Of a DNA stretch of 64,000 nt, positions 32,701-43,345 are shown one piece after another (the first letter of the stretch is position 1; each line of letters begins with the position of its first letter). Origin of the DNA: Triatoma infestans. Taxonomy: Eukaryota > Arthropoda > Insecta > Hemiptera > Reduviidae. Both the position numbers and the translations under genes were made by a program. Where the stretch lies: NCBI GenBank assembly GCA_011037195.1, contig JAAEAF010000395.1:1-64000 (forward strand), read 5' to 3'. The notes below the pieces were generated by a model. That model was not told the DNA's origin, made no database searches, and saw only the letters and a list, made by a program, of their open reading frames with translations.

Positions 32701-34095
32701 GGAAGTATTTTTACTAAAAAATTAGGTCACTAACATACATACCCTCGTCCACCATTCATCGCATAACATTGACACGCCCCGACCACTACTACCATGGCAA
32801 AACGTCACTGGCATGGTAATTACACTATTAATGAGGTGCCCAGTTGTTCAGTCAAAGGTGAGTCCAAAGCCACATACAGAAAAATACAGGGGGGGGGGTC
32901 ATTCGAGGGAGTAAAGAGACTATGAATATGAATTCCTATAATTACAACTCCTGGTTTCTAACCGGATAAATAATCTGAAATTTACTTCTGAATTCTTAAG
33001 CATTGTGGTGAAGGTAGTATGAATCATGCGAACCCTTACACGAGGATGATCAATTGAGAAGTGGCTGGGACAATATTTGTGTCAGTTTTACAAGGTGTGA
33101 GACGACCAATCGAGATTTCCACTCCACGAATTGAAATTCGTATTTACTGATTCGTATCCAACTTAAACAGGCGCGATCCTGAAAAAAAGCGTCACGGTTT
33201 ACATAGAGAAGAGGGTCTTCTCTTATTCCAGAACAATACTCGCCCACATAGTGCACAATTAATGCAAAGAAACTGCCAAAAAATAAGGCTGGGGAATTCG
33301 ATCTCATATGTGGCCTTGCTGCAAGGATCTCGTATAATCAGATGCCGGGAATCGAACTGGGCAATTCCCTGTTACAAGTCCATCTACATCAATACCCGCC
33401 TCTTAAAATTACAACATTGTTTACTTATTTAAATGAGTATCAAATTATACTTAGTTGAAACCGCAACACATTCTAATCAAGACCATCATTCTTGCTCTGT
33501 TGCTATGACTTTAAGTTTCTAAGTCCTCTTACTCTTTCATCTAAGTAAGAAATATACTTCTTATCCAGAACATCAAATTAAAGTAATAATAAATAAAAAT
33601 GGATTACAACTCCGAATTGTTATAATATCAAGTTTTATGAGGTTTTTTGTTTTTATTTTAAGTGCAAAGTTATCTAAGAATTCTTAATAAAACTATAAAA
33701 ACTGAAAAGCTGAAAGAAATGAAGTAACTTAATTACTGCCTCATATTTTAAATTATAACTTCTTAATTATTATGGTGGAAAGGTTTGAAAGCGGGGAAAT
33801 TTCTACGGAGAAAAGAGTTTAGATGTTTTATAAATTCATAAATGAACCAAAAAAAAAAAAGCTCTAGAAAACTAGAAAAATACATCTTTTCTTTCTCCTC
33901 ATCATTTATTACAATCCTAATAAGTGAATTTTCCTCGAATATGGTATTTTTACTGAACATTTAGTTGGTTTTAATAATTCAGATTAATTTAGTGCTAGAG
34001 AGTCAACACCATAATGCTAACATAGGAAAGTGAATATATTAAATACGTCAGCTACCACTTTTATCAATCCCATAAAACTAAACAATAAGTTCAAA
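32701..34095. other. No gene; one further tRNA-like piece on the minus strand
   Basis: At 33340-33380 the minus strand has agttcgattcc (33348-33358), a B-box match in a tRNA-like context. The rest is AT-rich without recognisable coding. Confidence 0.35.
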
Positions 34096-34494
34096 GTAGC
34101 AGGAGATCTCGAGGATCACACAATAAAAATACACTTTTTTTAAGATTATCCGACGTTTCGACAAAGTTATTGTATTCTTCAGGAATAAGAATGAAAAGCG
34201 AGTTACAAGGATTACACATGATTTTCTAATAAAAACACACAAAACAAAAAAATTAAACAAACTTGCAACAAAGAGTTACTTCTGGGATGATGTAGTTCAG
34301 TATTACATTTCAAGTAACTATTTTTTGCTAGTTTTGTTTAGTTTTTTGTTTAGTGTGCTTTTAATATGAAAATTATGTGTAATCCTTATTAATCGCTTTT
34401 TATTTTTATTGCTGAAGAAGACAATAAATTTTCGAAACTCGGATAATCTTAAAAAAAGTGTATTTTTATTGACCGCTCCTCGTGATCTCCTGCA
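34096..34494. mobile_element. Inverted-repeat hairpin element 1 with hammerhead-like cores
   Basis: The left arm (34096-34268) is matched in inverted orientation by the right arm (34324-34494) at roughly 80-85 percent by eye, with a spacer of about 55 bases. Outer ends match as gcaggagatc and gatctcctgc. Each arm reads, outward from the spacer, a hammerhead-like order: CTGAAGA, a stem-loop, CGAAAC, then (G)TC. The left arm (minus strand) has all of these; the right arm (plus strand) has CTC in place of GTC. The architecture repeats at 40.5 and 54.3 kb. It may be paired terminal repeats of a Penelope-like element or a nonautonomous relative; no reverse transcriptase is nearby. Confidence 0.6.
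34144..34182 (-). ncRNA. Hammerhead-ribozyme-like motif in the left arm of hairpin 1
   Basis: Read on the minus strand: CUGAAGA (34182-34176), a stem with ACAA/UUGU, then GAAA (34159-34156), C, GUC (34154-34152). The bases between GAAA and the cleavage-site C form palindromic ACGU, a stem III without a loop, which would need two molecules. One or two unpaired bases between CUGAAGA and stem II weaken the match. Self-cleavage is not shown. Confidence 0.4.
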
Positions 34495-34829
34495 ACTATA
34501 ATCGAACGGTGGAGAACCATTGTTATATTCAATCAGATTAGAGGCAAACCTAACAACATAAATCCCGCGAAAACCCTTAATAAAAACCATTTATCCCGGG
34601 AAAATATTTCGAATAAAACGGATCGGATTGGTGCGCAATGTGCGAACAAGACATCGTCTAGAAAATTGCGAGGAAAAAAACAAAATGGAAAAAAAAACGT
34701 TCAGTAAATGTTGCACTTCCGAGTGAAAGAGAAACTTTCTTGTTAGATGTGAATGTGGCTAACTAATACAGAATTTTAAATTTAGGTTTCAATGATTTTT
34801 TGTTACTGTTCATTTTTGACTTGTTTTTG

Positions 34830-34831
<2 letters not shown>

Positions 34832-34862
<31 letters not shown>
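34832..34862 (+). repeat. (CA)n microsatellite
   Basis: 31 bases of perfect CA repeat. Confidence 0.95.
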
Positions 34863-34863
<1 letters not shown>

Positions 34864-34979
34864 ATTCACTAAAAAAACTTCTTCCGTATTCAGGAGGCCT
34901 CAGAACATGTATTTCGAAAATCTGATGGATGTGATCGATCTTTCTTCTTACGCAATAATAGAAAGTAAAAAAAAAATTC

Positions 34980-36239
34980 TATAACTTTGACAGAATTTTC
35001 ATAGGACTTTTTTTTTTAAAAAACTTTCTCAGAAAAAAACAATTTCTTCTTTTAAGAGCTGGGAGAGGGTCGTTTCATGACGTTTCCTCTAAAAGTAGCC
35101 ATTTCAATATTCACATTTATGTTTTACTGAAATAGTATTAATACTATAATGTACTAATTAATTTACAAAAATCCAAATTGTGAAAATTTCATAAATTTGT
35201 TGGAGCAATTGGTAAAAGATAGTGTCCCTAAAATTGATTCATGTGATTTTTTTGTTTGTTTTAATTCGGTAAATTAAGAAACTGGATAAACGTTAGATAG
35301 AGTTTTGGTAGAAATATGTTAGCGGAAATGAAAAACGTTATATAAGCATTAAAATTTGAGTTCTGTAAAATAAACGATAGGTACTGCTGTATTTAAAATG
35401 TAATCAAAAGTTGAAAGTAATTAACAAGTATATCTAAGAGAAATGGCAGGAAACCTCAGGGCAAGTGAGTGGGCAGCTCCCGTACTGGATACAGGCGCTG
35501 TTCGTCCTCTCTACAAGGCAGTCACGAGAGACCACCAAACGAACGATTGGCTACTGAAACTGTTCAACCAACTGTATTATAACAAATTTTACCATACAGA
35601 AGAAATAAATGTGCGCTCGGTAGAACAGGGGTAAAAAAACTGTACAAGGATAAAGAAAAAGCAAATATTGAGTTTAAAAATAAAAATATTTAAATAAGAA
35701 AGTCATATTTGTGTTCAAAGTCAATAAAAATAAGTAGAGCGTAAACTTATTTAAAAATATTTCAAAACTTCATTTAAATTACAATTAGAGAAATTTATAA
35801 ATTTATTAGCTGCATGGTTTTAATAAAATCCCGGCCATAAATAATTCATCAGCAACATACAACAAATGGTGCAAGCGGGTCTTCGGCCCACCAAGACTGC
35901 AAACTAAAGAGAGTTATTTGTTATTATTGTTTTTATTTTATTTATTTCTGATTTTTACATAAGTAAAATGCAGAGAGTTCGGTTTGAAAACTGCAGAAAA
36001 TAAATACATAAAGAAAAGTACATAGACGAGAAAAGCTTGGAAGTCAACTTATATAATACTAATACTGATCATAGTAATAATGATAAATTAGAATTATAGC
36101 ATTATTAATTAATTATAGAATTATAGCTGTGAACTTATAACAATCAAACTATGGAAAGTTAGAACAGCAGAAGTAATATATAAAAAACATGAAAAATTAT
36201 GTAAAACAGACAAGTATTTATATAGATAAACTACCATGT
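34980..36239. other. No gene; 3' part may be LINE untranslated region
   Basis: Poorly structured AT-rich DNA. From about 35.88 kb (aagactgcaaactaaagagag and later tgcagagagtt) words resemble the 3' untranslated region of the minus-strand LINE at 42.1-42.6 kb. A short open frame at 35443-35634 shows no recognisable protein. Confidence 0.4.
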
Positions 36240-37120
36240 ATGCATCACTGGACCAAAGCTAATCCAATAGTTAGCACTTTAGTTAGAAAATAATAGAGAT
36301 TAACAACATGGTTGGCGTGTTTTGGATTTAATACAATACAGATATCTTGTTTGTATACACTTATTTACTTCTCGGTTCTACATAAAATGGACAAACAAAA
36401 AATATATGATTTAGATCATCAAATGAATGATTTAATCACAGAGGGCAATAGTATTCAGTGTTAGTTCTATGGTTGGCATTATTAAAGTACAAAATTAGTT
36501 GTTTGCTGGGAGAAACTCTGATTTGGTTTAACAATCTTATTCTATCTATTGGTAAATCTAATGTCAAACACGGCTGAACTGAATTTTTACAAAACAAATT
36601 TTTGTACAAAACATTGTACTGAGAGCAAAGCGCTCTATTTACATCTTATTCGTAGAGCATTTTTTTATATTTATTTAATATTTCTTTTTTATGTTTCAAC
36701 ACTAAATGGGGATCTTGCTCAGCTCACAACCAGCCAAATCCCAAATCAGATATTTTCATATTTTCTAATTGACTGGCCCAGTAATGTTTGACTTCACTAG
36801 TGGAGGACTCATGTACGGATGGCATTTTATTAAAACAAATTTTAGGTAATCTATTGTTGCACATTAGTAAAATTTTCAACTACCGATTAATTGTAAGTTT
36901 CAAGACTTGTAATTTTAGCATTATTGTACCTGTTTCTAGTCTAATTATGTAACCTGGGGTTTGAATAGGCCAAAAAAACAGGGATTTGTAAAATTTAACC
37001 AGAATTTTTTCTATATTGTCTAAATACCTTAATGACCATATTTCACATGAATCTAATAAAACTGAGCGAATTAAACTAATTTTTATTAATTAAACTATAA
37101 GAGGGTTATTTGTAATAAAA
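36240..37120 (-). pseudogene. LINE reverse-transcriptase C-terminal fragment, same clade as LINE B
   Basis: On the minus strand, shifted frames read FFWPIQTPGYIIRLETG (compare CWPKSTPDYIVRLETG in LINE B), CNNRLPKICFNKMP, then RIRLLNQIRVSPSKQLILY and a YYCPLC finger remnant. Stops and frame changes are frequent. The catalytic part is missing, so this is a 5'-truncated copy. Confidence 0.6.
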
Positions 37121-37494
37121 TATATATAATTGTTTTTAAATCAATAAAGTACATTCATGATTTAAATAAATACAATAACAAATTAAAAAAAATTAACATT
37201 TCTCTAGTAAAACATTTGTAAGGTAATGTGATGATTTCATGCGCATTTTGTCGAGCCCTACAGATGTGACCAGTTGGTATGTCTCAAACTGGGATATTAA
37301 TAATTACATGGAGCAAAAAGTCCTAAGATTTTGGAATACAAGCGATAAAGATAAATTTTAACCATCAACTTAATTTCATATGAAAAACTTCCATTCTAAG
37401 TAGGTATTTGATGATAGCCATATAACGATCAGAACAGTAAAATATAGTTACAATCATATTTACAGGCACAACATACAAAGCCTATTTTTGATAT

Positions 37495-37581
37495 TCAAGA
37501 CCATATAAAGTTACACAGAAGCTTCAAGACCATATAAAGTTACACAGAAGCTTCAAGACCATATAAAGTTACACAGAAGCA
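37495..37581 (+). repeat. 29-bp tandem repeat, three copies
   Basis: The unit, containing gaccatataaagttacac, is repeated three times without visible differences. Confidence 0.95.
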
Positions 37582-38395
37582 CATAAAGCTCAACTCAAAA
37601 AAAAGCAATTGCACCCTTTATTTTTACCAAATTTATAAAGGAACATTTGATAAGGACTTCATCTCATACAACGCAATTAGTAAAAGAAACACATAATGAT
37701 GACAATGACGTGAAAACAAAGAACCCTTATAACAAAAGCCATTGTTGCCAACAGATGGTAAGGTCTTATTACATCAGCTGGGGATGGCCAGGTGGGTGGC
37801 GGTGGGGGGTGTAGCGCTGAAGATTAAACAATTTCAACCAGCCAATCTTTGCTCCCCAAGGAGGGTGGTTAATATACCAGTTTATGATATCCACCAGATA
37901 AAGCTTAATCGAATTGCTATAGTGAGTGACTGCAGATACTTTGCATCTTTAATCTTGTTATATCTACCTATAATGCAGACATAGTATTACATCAAAAATC
38001 AATGGGAAAAATAATGAAACTAAACTAATTTTACCGAAAATTCACAGAATCTCCACCCCAACAGCCAACATTTAGAAAGTGAAGATAAAAATATCTTTTT
38101 AAAAAAAATCTGATTTGAAACCGTGACAAATTTCCCTTACCATAATTCACATTGTTTAAATGACAAATTTTTATCAATCTTGTAATTTTTACTGAATACT
38201 CTCGGCCACAAAAAAGGGACACTTAGTTTTTCGTTAATAAATAAATAACACTTATTGCAACATCTATTTTTAATACTATTCGCTAGCTAAATAATATCGT
38301 GAAGTGTTAATTTTTTTCACTAACTCTTGATTTGGATTGGTGTAAAAAATAGCAAACGAAAAAACCAAATTTTGATAACTTTTCTTAATTTTTCT
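37582..38395. other. No gene recognised
   Basis: AT-rich DNA. The open frame at 37742-37984 has no recognisable pattern. Confidence 0.4.
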
Positions 38396-38433
38396 CACCT
38401 ACTACTTGGTATTGCCTTCTCGGGCGAAACTAA

Positions 38434-39483
38434 GGGTATGTCCACACCTGTGCGCTTTCCTCTTCCTCTTCCCTTTCAACTTGCGCTTCCTCTTTCCACT
38501 TCAACATGCGTTGCGCATGCCTTTCGAACATGCCTCTTGAGGCATTCAATTTGTTGTCCACACTTCATCCGTTCAGTGTGCGATGGATTCAGAAGCGGCA
38601 TTAGGTATTTGTGCAGGTTAACCGTTTGTGAAAAGTGCAAGAAAAAGAAAAAACCAGCGAGCCCTCATCTTATGAAACCATTTGCAACTGACCTTAATAA
38701 GGGCTCGACGAAAAGAGTATTTAATTGCAGGCATCGAGAGCAAGGAGAATCGTTGAATACGCTTTTGGGTTGATGGCGCCAGCGCTCAGAATTTTTCGTA
38801 AGCCTACAGAAATTACAGTTATTGGGACTGTGGTGGATATAGTGTTAACTTGTCTTCTGCTTCATAATTTTCTCCTGGCGCAGCCGGATGCAGCAAGGCA
38901 GTATTCACCTCCTGGAAGTTTTGATCACGAGGATGAAAGCACGGTGAAGTTATTTAAGGCACATGGAGAGAAGTTACGTCCAGTGATAATGGTATGAGAA
39001 CTCTACAACAAGTACCACGGAACAAGCATCACTTTTCGCACTTTTGTTGGCATATAATTTTGAATTTACATCCCACATAACTGTTTGAAGACGATAATCT
39101 TCTATAAAATCAAGTGTCTCTTGATTACAGACGTAATCAGAAATCTGCTGTCGGAGATATTATTAATTAATAATAATAGTTGAATAATATCAATTACTAA
39201 TAAAATTATTATTAAAATAATAATTAAATAATATTTAAAATTAATTACATAATATATAACCTTTACAAATATCACACAGCACGTAGCGAGATCAACAAGA
39301 CGCATAGAATGTTGAACGAAAATCCAAGCAGTTGGATTCACGTGCGCTGTGGTTGCTTCTTGAAAATAAAGGCCCATTCAACTTCCATGAGGTATGAATA
39401 ACGCATACCTCTCGTTCATCACACCGTGCGCTATGACGCATGCCTCTCCTGAAAGAAAAGTTGCACCAGTGTTGGACATACCC
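38434..39483 (+). mobile_element. PIF/Harbinger element, 1050 bp, with TAA duplication
   Basis: The ends are inverted: GGGTATGTCCACAC at the left, and the reverse complement of the right end reads GGGTATGTCCAACAC. They are flanked by TAA on both sides (38431-38433 and 39484-39486), the 3-base duplication typical of the superfamily. Inside is a Harbinger transposase fragment (+). The element is short compared with autonomous copies (2-4 kb) and lacks most of the transposase, so it depends on a helper. Confidence 0.7.
38640..38997 (+). pseudogene. Harbinger (HARBI1-like) transposase C-terminal fragment
   Basis: The segment reads HLMKPFATDLNKGSTKRVFN, then after a frame change near 38735 SRARRIVEYAFGLMAPALRIF, then VVDIVLTCLLLHNFLL. 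The RARRIVENAFG and LHN words are hallmarks of the DDE_Tnp_4 family; the last acidic residue of the DDE triad is expected in this region. The upstream catalytic part is missing. It lies inside the TIR-bounded element. Confidence 0.75.
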
Positions 39484-40480
39484 TAAGGGCGGAGAATTGA
39501 TGCAATCTGGTTTGAATAGTCTTTTGTTGAACGGCATTCCATTCTTCTTGTAGGGAAATGCGGAATGGTTGCCGAGTAGTTGGAGGTTGACCATAAGCTC
39601 TAACATGCCTCTTGAGCATGTCCCATAGATGTTCTACAGGATTCATGTTCGGAGAAAGTGCAGGGCCAATTGAAATCATTTCGAAAAGACTTGCACCAAG
39701 AAGCGGGTGACAAGTCTAGCCTCTGTGTGGTTAGGAGTTATCATGCATTAGCATGAAACTGCCCCGTATAAATGAAACAAATGTTATGACTGCCTTAAGA
39801 AGAACTTCTTCAATACAGCGCTTCTACAGATCATTGCGCCATTTTCAACAATTAACTCGGTGCAGGCCTCCAGACTTAACTATAACTGACCCTCCCGCAC
39901 CAAACTATAATTGATAGTAGTTGAAAAGGAATAGTTCCGCTAGTAGTACACTGAATGAAACGCTCCCCCTCCTTCTCCATACATACACTAATTCGACTGT
40001 CTCAAGAATACACACCAAATAGCGACTTATCGTTGAAGTCAACAACTCCCCATTGCTGTACAGTTCAATTTCGAATACACAGAACCCCAAAACATGTATT
40101 ACGGTGAAAACTCAATTTCAAAAATCTGGCAAAATCGTAACTTTCTCTTGCTCGGTGAAAAAAAAAGTGTAAAATCTGAAAAATCAATTCTGTCAAGTTA
40201 TAATTTCGATTGAGATTCTGTCTGAAACTTTCCTATTCTTCCTGACACCCAATTATTGTTAATTTGAATGTAGAACAAATATGAATTGGACATGGTTCTA
40301 ATAATTCTTCTTACAGCAGTAAGAGAATTCACTGAGCAGCTATTCTATTGGTGCGATTGCGCTAGAACCCCATTAACATCAATTATCAAGGAAATCTGTT
40401 GCAAAAAGAAAAATGGCAGGTTTATGTACATGAACATTCCACAGTTAAAAAAGACTGCAACTACAAATTAATTATAAACT

Positions 40481-40492
40481 ACAGTTTCGTTG
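40481..40492 (+). repeat. Left 12-bp direct repeat flanking hairpin 2
   Basis: acagtttcgttg recurs exactly at 40803-40814 and is probably a target-site duplication. Confidence 0.6.
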
Positions 40493-40802
40493 TTGTGGTG
40501 GTTGGTTCCGCGGAGCTAGAAAGCATCAGAGACATTTTCCGTGATAGCCTGCTTCTTTTTGTGGTCATCGACCGGTTTCGGGCGTTCGCCAGGATGTTTT
40601 TGTTAAACAGTGTAATAACTTAGACTTGCACAGAGCAAATACAGTTGATACAATCCAGCAAATACAGTGTATCAACTGCATTTGCTCCGTGCAAGTTTAT
40701 GTTATTATACTGTTTAACAAAAACATTCTGATGATGGGCGAACGCCCGAAACCGGTCGATGACCACAAAAAGAAGCAGGCTATCACGGAAAATGTCTCTG
40801 AT
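40493..40802. mobile_element. Inverted-repeat hairpin element 2 with hammerhead-like core
   Basis: The left arm (40525-40652) and right arm (40668-40802) are inverted copies, with near identity over about 128 bases, a 15-base spacer and a small deletion in the left arm. The 310-base insert is flanked by 12-bp direct repeats. The right arm carries a full hammerhead-like core on the plus strand; the left arm has lost the CTGATGA box but keeps GAAACCGGTC. A transcript would fold into a long hairpin. Resembles paired terminal repeats of Penelope-like elements. Confidence 0.65.
40724..40764 (+). ncRNA. Hammerhead-ribozyme-like motif in the right arm of hairpin 2
   Basis: In order: CAUU (half of stem I), CUGAUGA (40728-40734), U, a stem II GGGC-GAAC-GCCC (40736-40747), GAAA (40748-40751), CCGG, UC as the cleavage-site end (40757), and GAUG, which pairs with CAUU. 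All conserved core boxes are present. Stem III is the palindrome ACCGGU with no loop, which favours a dimer. One unpaired U before stem II departs from the consensus. Activity is untested. Confidence 0.5.
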
Positions 40803-40814
40803 ACAGTTTCGTTG
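40803..40814 (+). repeat. Right 12-bp direct repeat flanking hairpin 2
   Basis: Exact copy of 40481-40492. Confidence 0.6.
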
Positions 40815-42100
40815 GTTGAAATATACTTACAATTAACATCTACAAATGTAATTATAGTTGCTTTTGCAGTTTTATCATTTTTTCCAACTCAAATGGAGTT
40901 GAAACTCCTAACAGCTAATAAATGTGAAAAAGTAGTTGCAAAAGCAATTACCAACTTGTATGTAAATGTAGTTGTAATAAGTTATAAATATATCTGCCTA
41001 AATAATAACTATTCTTTCTATTTGAAACATTTTCCCTGAAAAAATTGATTTTTTGTGAGAACGGCTTTACTCTAAAGTAACCCGCTAAAGTTAATGTTAG
41101 CTATATAGTATTAATACCCATTACAAATATTGCTAGAATTTCAAGTTTGAAGAAAATCGATTAAACAGAAGAGCGACTTTATAAAATATATTCTTGAGTT
41201 TGGGGGGGGGGATTTTCTTAATAACGGATACAATAATTTCCTTTAGTGCACAGATATAATTCTATAACTTTTTAAAAGATATTTCCGGAATCATTGATTT
41301 TATGGTGTCCTGCAGGTATTTGTGGAGTTAAATTTCATTGAATGCAATTAACGCTGGCTTCTTATGCTACAATGTAATTGCATTGGATTGACTACCTGAG
41401 CGAAGTTGCTTACGGGCATGCAACAACCCCACACACACACACACACACACGCACACATATATATATATATATATACATATTTGAAAAGAAATTTCAAAAT
41501 TTAAAGAATAAATCTAAGTGATGTAAGAGAAAGTTGTGTAAGTGTTTCGCACCAGATTTTTTGTATTACGTATTCTGTTTTATTTTTTACTTCCTAGTTG
41601 AGTTTTAATTCAAAATTACAAACTCGAGTGATTCAAATTTTGCACACAAAAAAAATGTGGAAACTTTGTCAATTCAGTGTAAATATTTTTTCAACTTCCA
41701 GTTATAATTTTGCGTTTCAACTAAAAGTTCATTAGTTTTTGTAAAACCTAGTTGCAAACAACTACCAATTATATTTTGTAATTGTTATATGCAACTACTT
41801 AACAGTGAATATGACTTACAAATATAGTCAACTATTTTTGTAGTTAACTATTGTGCCCAACTCTGTATATGACTTTTTCACCATTTTTATCGAAAATCTT
41901 ATCTTGAAACCAAAGCTCTGAAATGGCTCAATACACTCCCTAAGGAGGGATTAAATTTAAATTTAATATACTATCAAGTATGTATTTTGTTTTGCCACTT
42001 GCATTAAGAAAGAATGAGCTTATAAATTTTAATGTGAATTATTTATAAGTGGCTTTGTAAAGGTAATACTAAAATAATTTTTTGTTTACAATTATTCTAC
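40815..42100. other. Noncoding region with interspersed repeats
   Basis: 41128-41330 is a copy of family F seen at 17838-18045. 41430-41475 is a CA repeat merging into an AT repeat. 41518-41562 has the word aagagaaagttgtgtaagtg shared with 28838-28870 and, inverted, 18704-18740 and 58893-58935. An open frame at 40626-41039 mostly reads repeat sequence. Confidence 0.5.
41128..41330 (+). repeat. Copy of interspersed repeat family F
   Basis: Collinear with 17838-18045: both contain a gaagaaaatcg word, a gcacagatataattcta-type word and end at tgattttatggtgtcctg with variation. Confidence 0.65.
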
Positions 42101-42104
42101 ATTT

Positions 42105-42951
42105 ATTTTATTTAATGTAAATAAATATTTATTTATTTATTTTATTATAAACACTACATTGAAGCCTAATAGGCTTATTGCAGAGAGTTGGGTAAACTAA
42201 AGAGATTACATGAACAAAAATTAGAATTAATACAGAGATAGCTAAAAGCTGACTAACAAAGAAAAAAAATATATATATATATATACATAAGTGTTTTACT
42301 TATATGAACTATAAACTTTTCTGCCAAGTCTATCAATTCCTTTTATTCTCCTTTCAAAATTTTTATTTATTTATTTTTTCTATTTCTTCCCATTATTATA
42401 TCTATTTCTCTCCTATGTATCTTCACATATCTATATACAACATAAACTAAAAATCAAACTGTAATGAGATTAACAGCAAATAAAAAATAAAAGCAACAAA
42501 ATAGAATTCAAAACGTAAAAAGAAAAATTCACTGCTCAATACAAAATACTAACAAGTTATACACAAACAATATCTAGACGATCATAAAGCTAAATTCACA
42601 ATAAAAGTTAAATTGATCAATTCATACTTAATTTCAATTTCTTCAAGTTGAGACTGTTTAAGTTATAAAAGTAGACATGATCTAATTTTTCAACAGAAAC
42701 TATGTCTAATATGTTAATAATCTTGTTATGATCATCTAAGTTCTTTATATATCTGCTTAAATACGTTGATCTAACATTAGAGTACAAAGGGCAATTTAAT
42801 AAAAAGTGAGCCACATCCTCTTTACATTCTTGGGAACAACACAAACAATGTTCTTTACCAAAAACAAATTTTTCTCCTTTAATATATAATCTGGTATGAT
42901 GTTTGGAAACCAGACGTAACTGACAGACTGCTCTGATTTTATTGATATGAG
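42105..42951 (-). pseudogene. LINE C, 3' part (interrupted older copy)
   Basis: On the minus strand the frame leaves the duplicated site with SHINKIRAVCQLRLVSKHHT and goes on to HCLCCSQECKEDVAHFLLNCP, the Cys-His finger (C-x2-C...H-x4-C) of this LINE clade, and a C-terminus at 42617. The 3' untranslated region follows to an ATTT-rich end at about 42.1 kb. The upstream half lies at 48037-48475. The two halves read in one frame across the 20-bp site once LINE B is set aside. Confidence 0.75.
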
Positions 42952-42971
42952 AATTATATAAAATAAATTGA
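42952..42971 (+). repeat. Left 20-bp target-site duplication of LINE B
   Basis: aattatataaaataaattga is identical to 48017-48036. Confidence 0.9.
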
Positions 42972-43345
42972 GAGTTCTGTGCTTAATGTGAATGTGTGCA
43001 CATCGCTCTGTGTTAAATTCAATTTTTTTGGTAGTTGCAGTTGACGTATTGACTTGAAACTTTCGCAGTAGATCATTTAAAATACTAAGTTTAATACCGT
43101 AAAATTTTACACGAATCCGAATGGTATTTATTGGGCTATAAATTAATTAACTTTTGTATTAATAGGAATAAGAATTTAGTTTGTTTCAGTGGATAAGTGG
43201 GGATTAGTGAACTGGCGGCATATAGTGGGGATATTGCTACAATCTTACCTGTTGACAAACTTTGGTATTGTACGTACTATTTGTATTTACTTCACTCGTT
43301 TATTTACTTTCGTCATATACATTTCTATTGAAAAATATTTTTTAA

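Larger units (their letters stand above)
38396..39790 (-). pseudogene. Tc1-like transposase C-terminal remnant, split by a Harbinger element
   Basis: The main part (39790-39487) reads on the minus strand MHDNS near its start and, after stops, GPALSPNMNPVEHLWDMLKR, which is the conserved region around the last acidic residue of Tc1 transposases. It ends with EEWNAVQQKTIQTRLHQF. The frame then enters the Harbinger element (39483-38434). On the far side, 38430-38400 gives FAREGNTK then a stop, matching the usual Tc1 ending (A-R-G-G-H/N-T). So the two parts belong together and the Harbinger element lies inside. Confidence 0.65.

Noticed and set aside
37495..37581. CRISPR-like array
   Set aside because: Units are directly tandem without spacers; a minisatellite in a eukaryotic setting.
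38327..38700. Host gene N-terminus at 38.3-38.7 kb
   Set aside because: Most of it lies within the TIR-bounded Harbinger element and its TC-rich leader; only the transposase words are credible.
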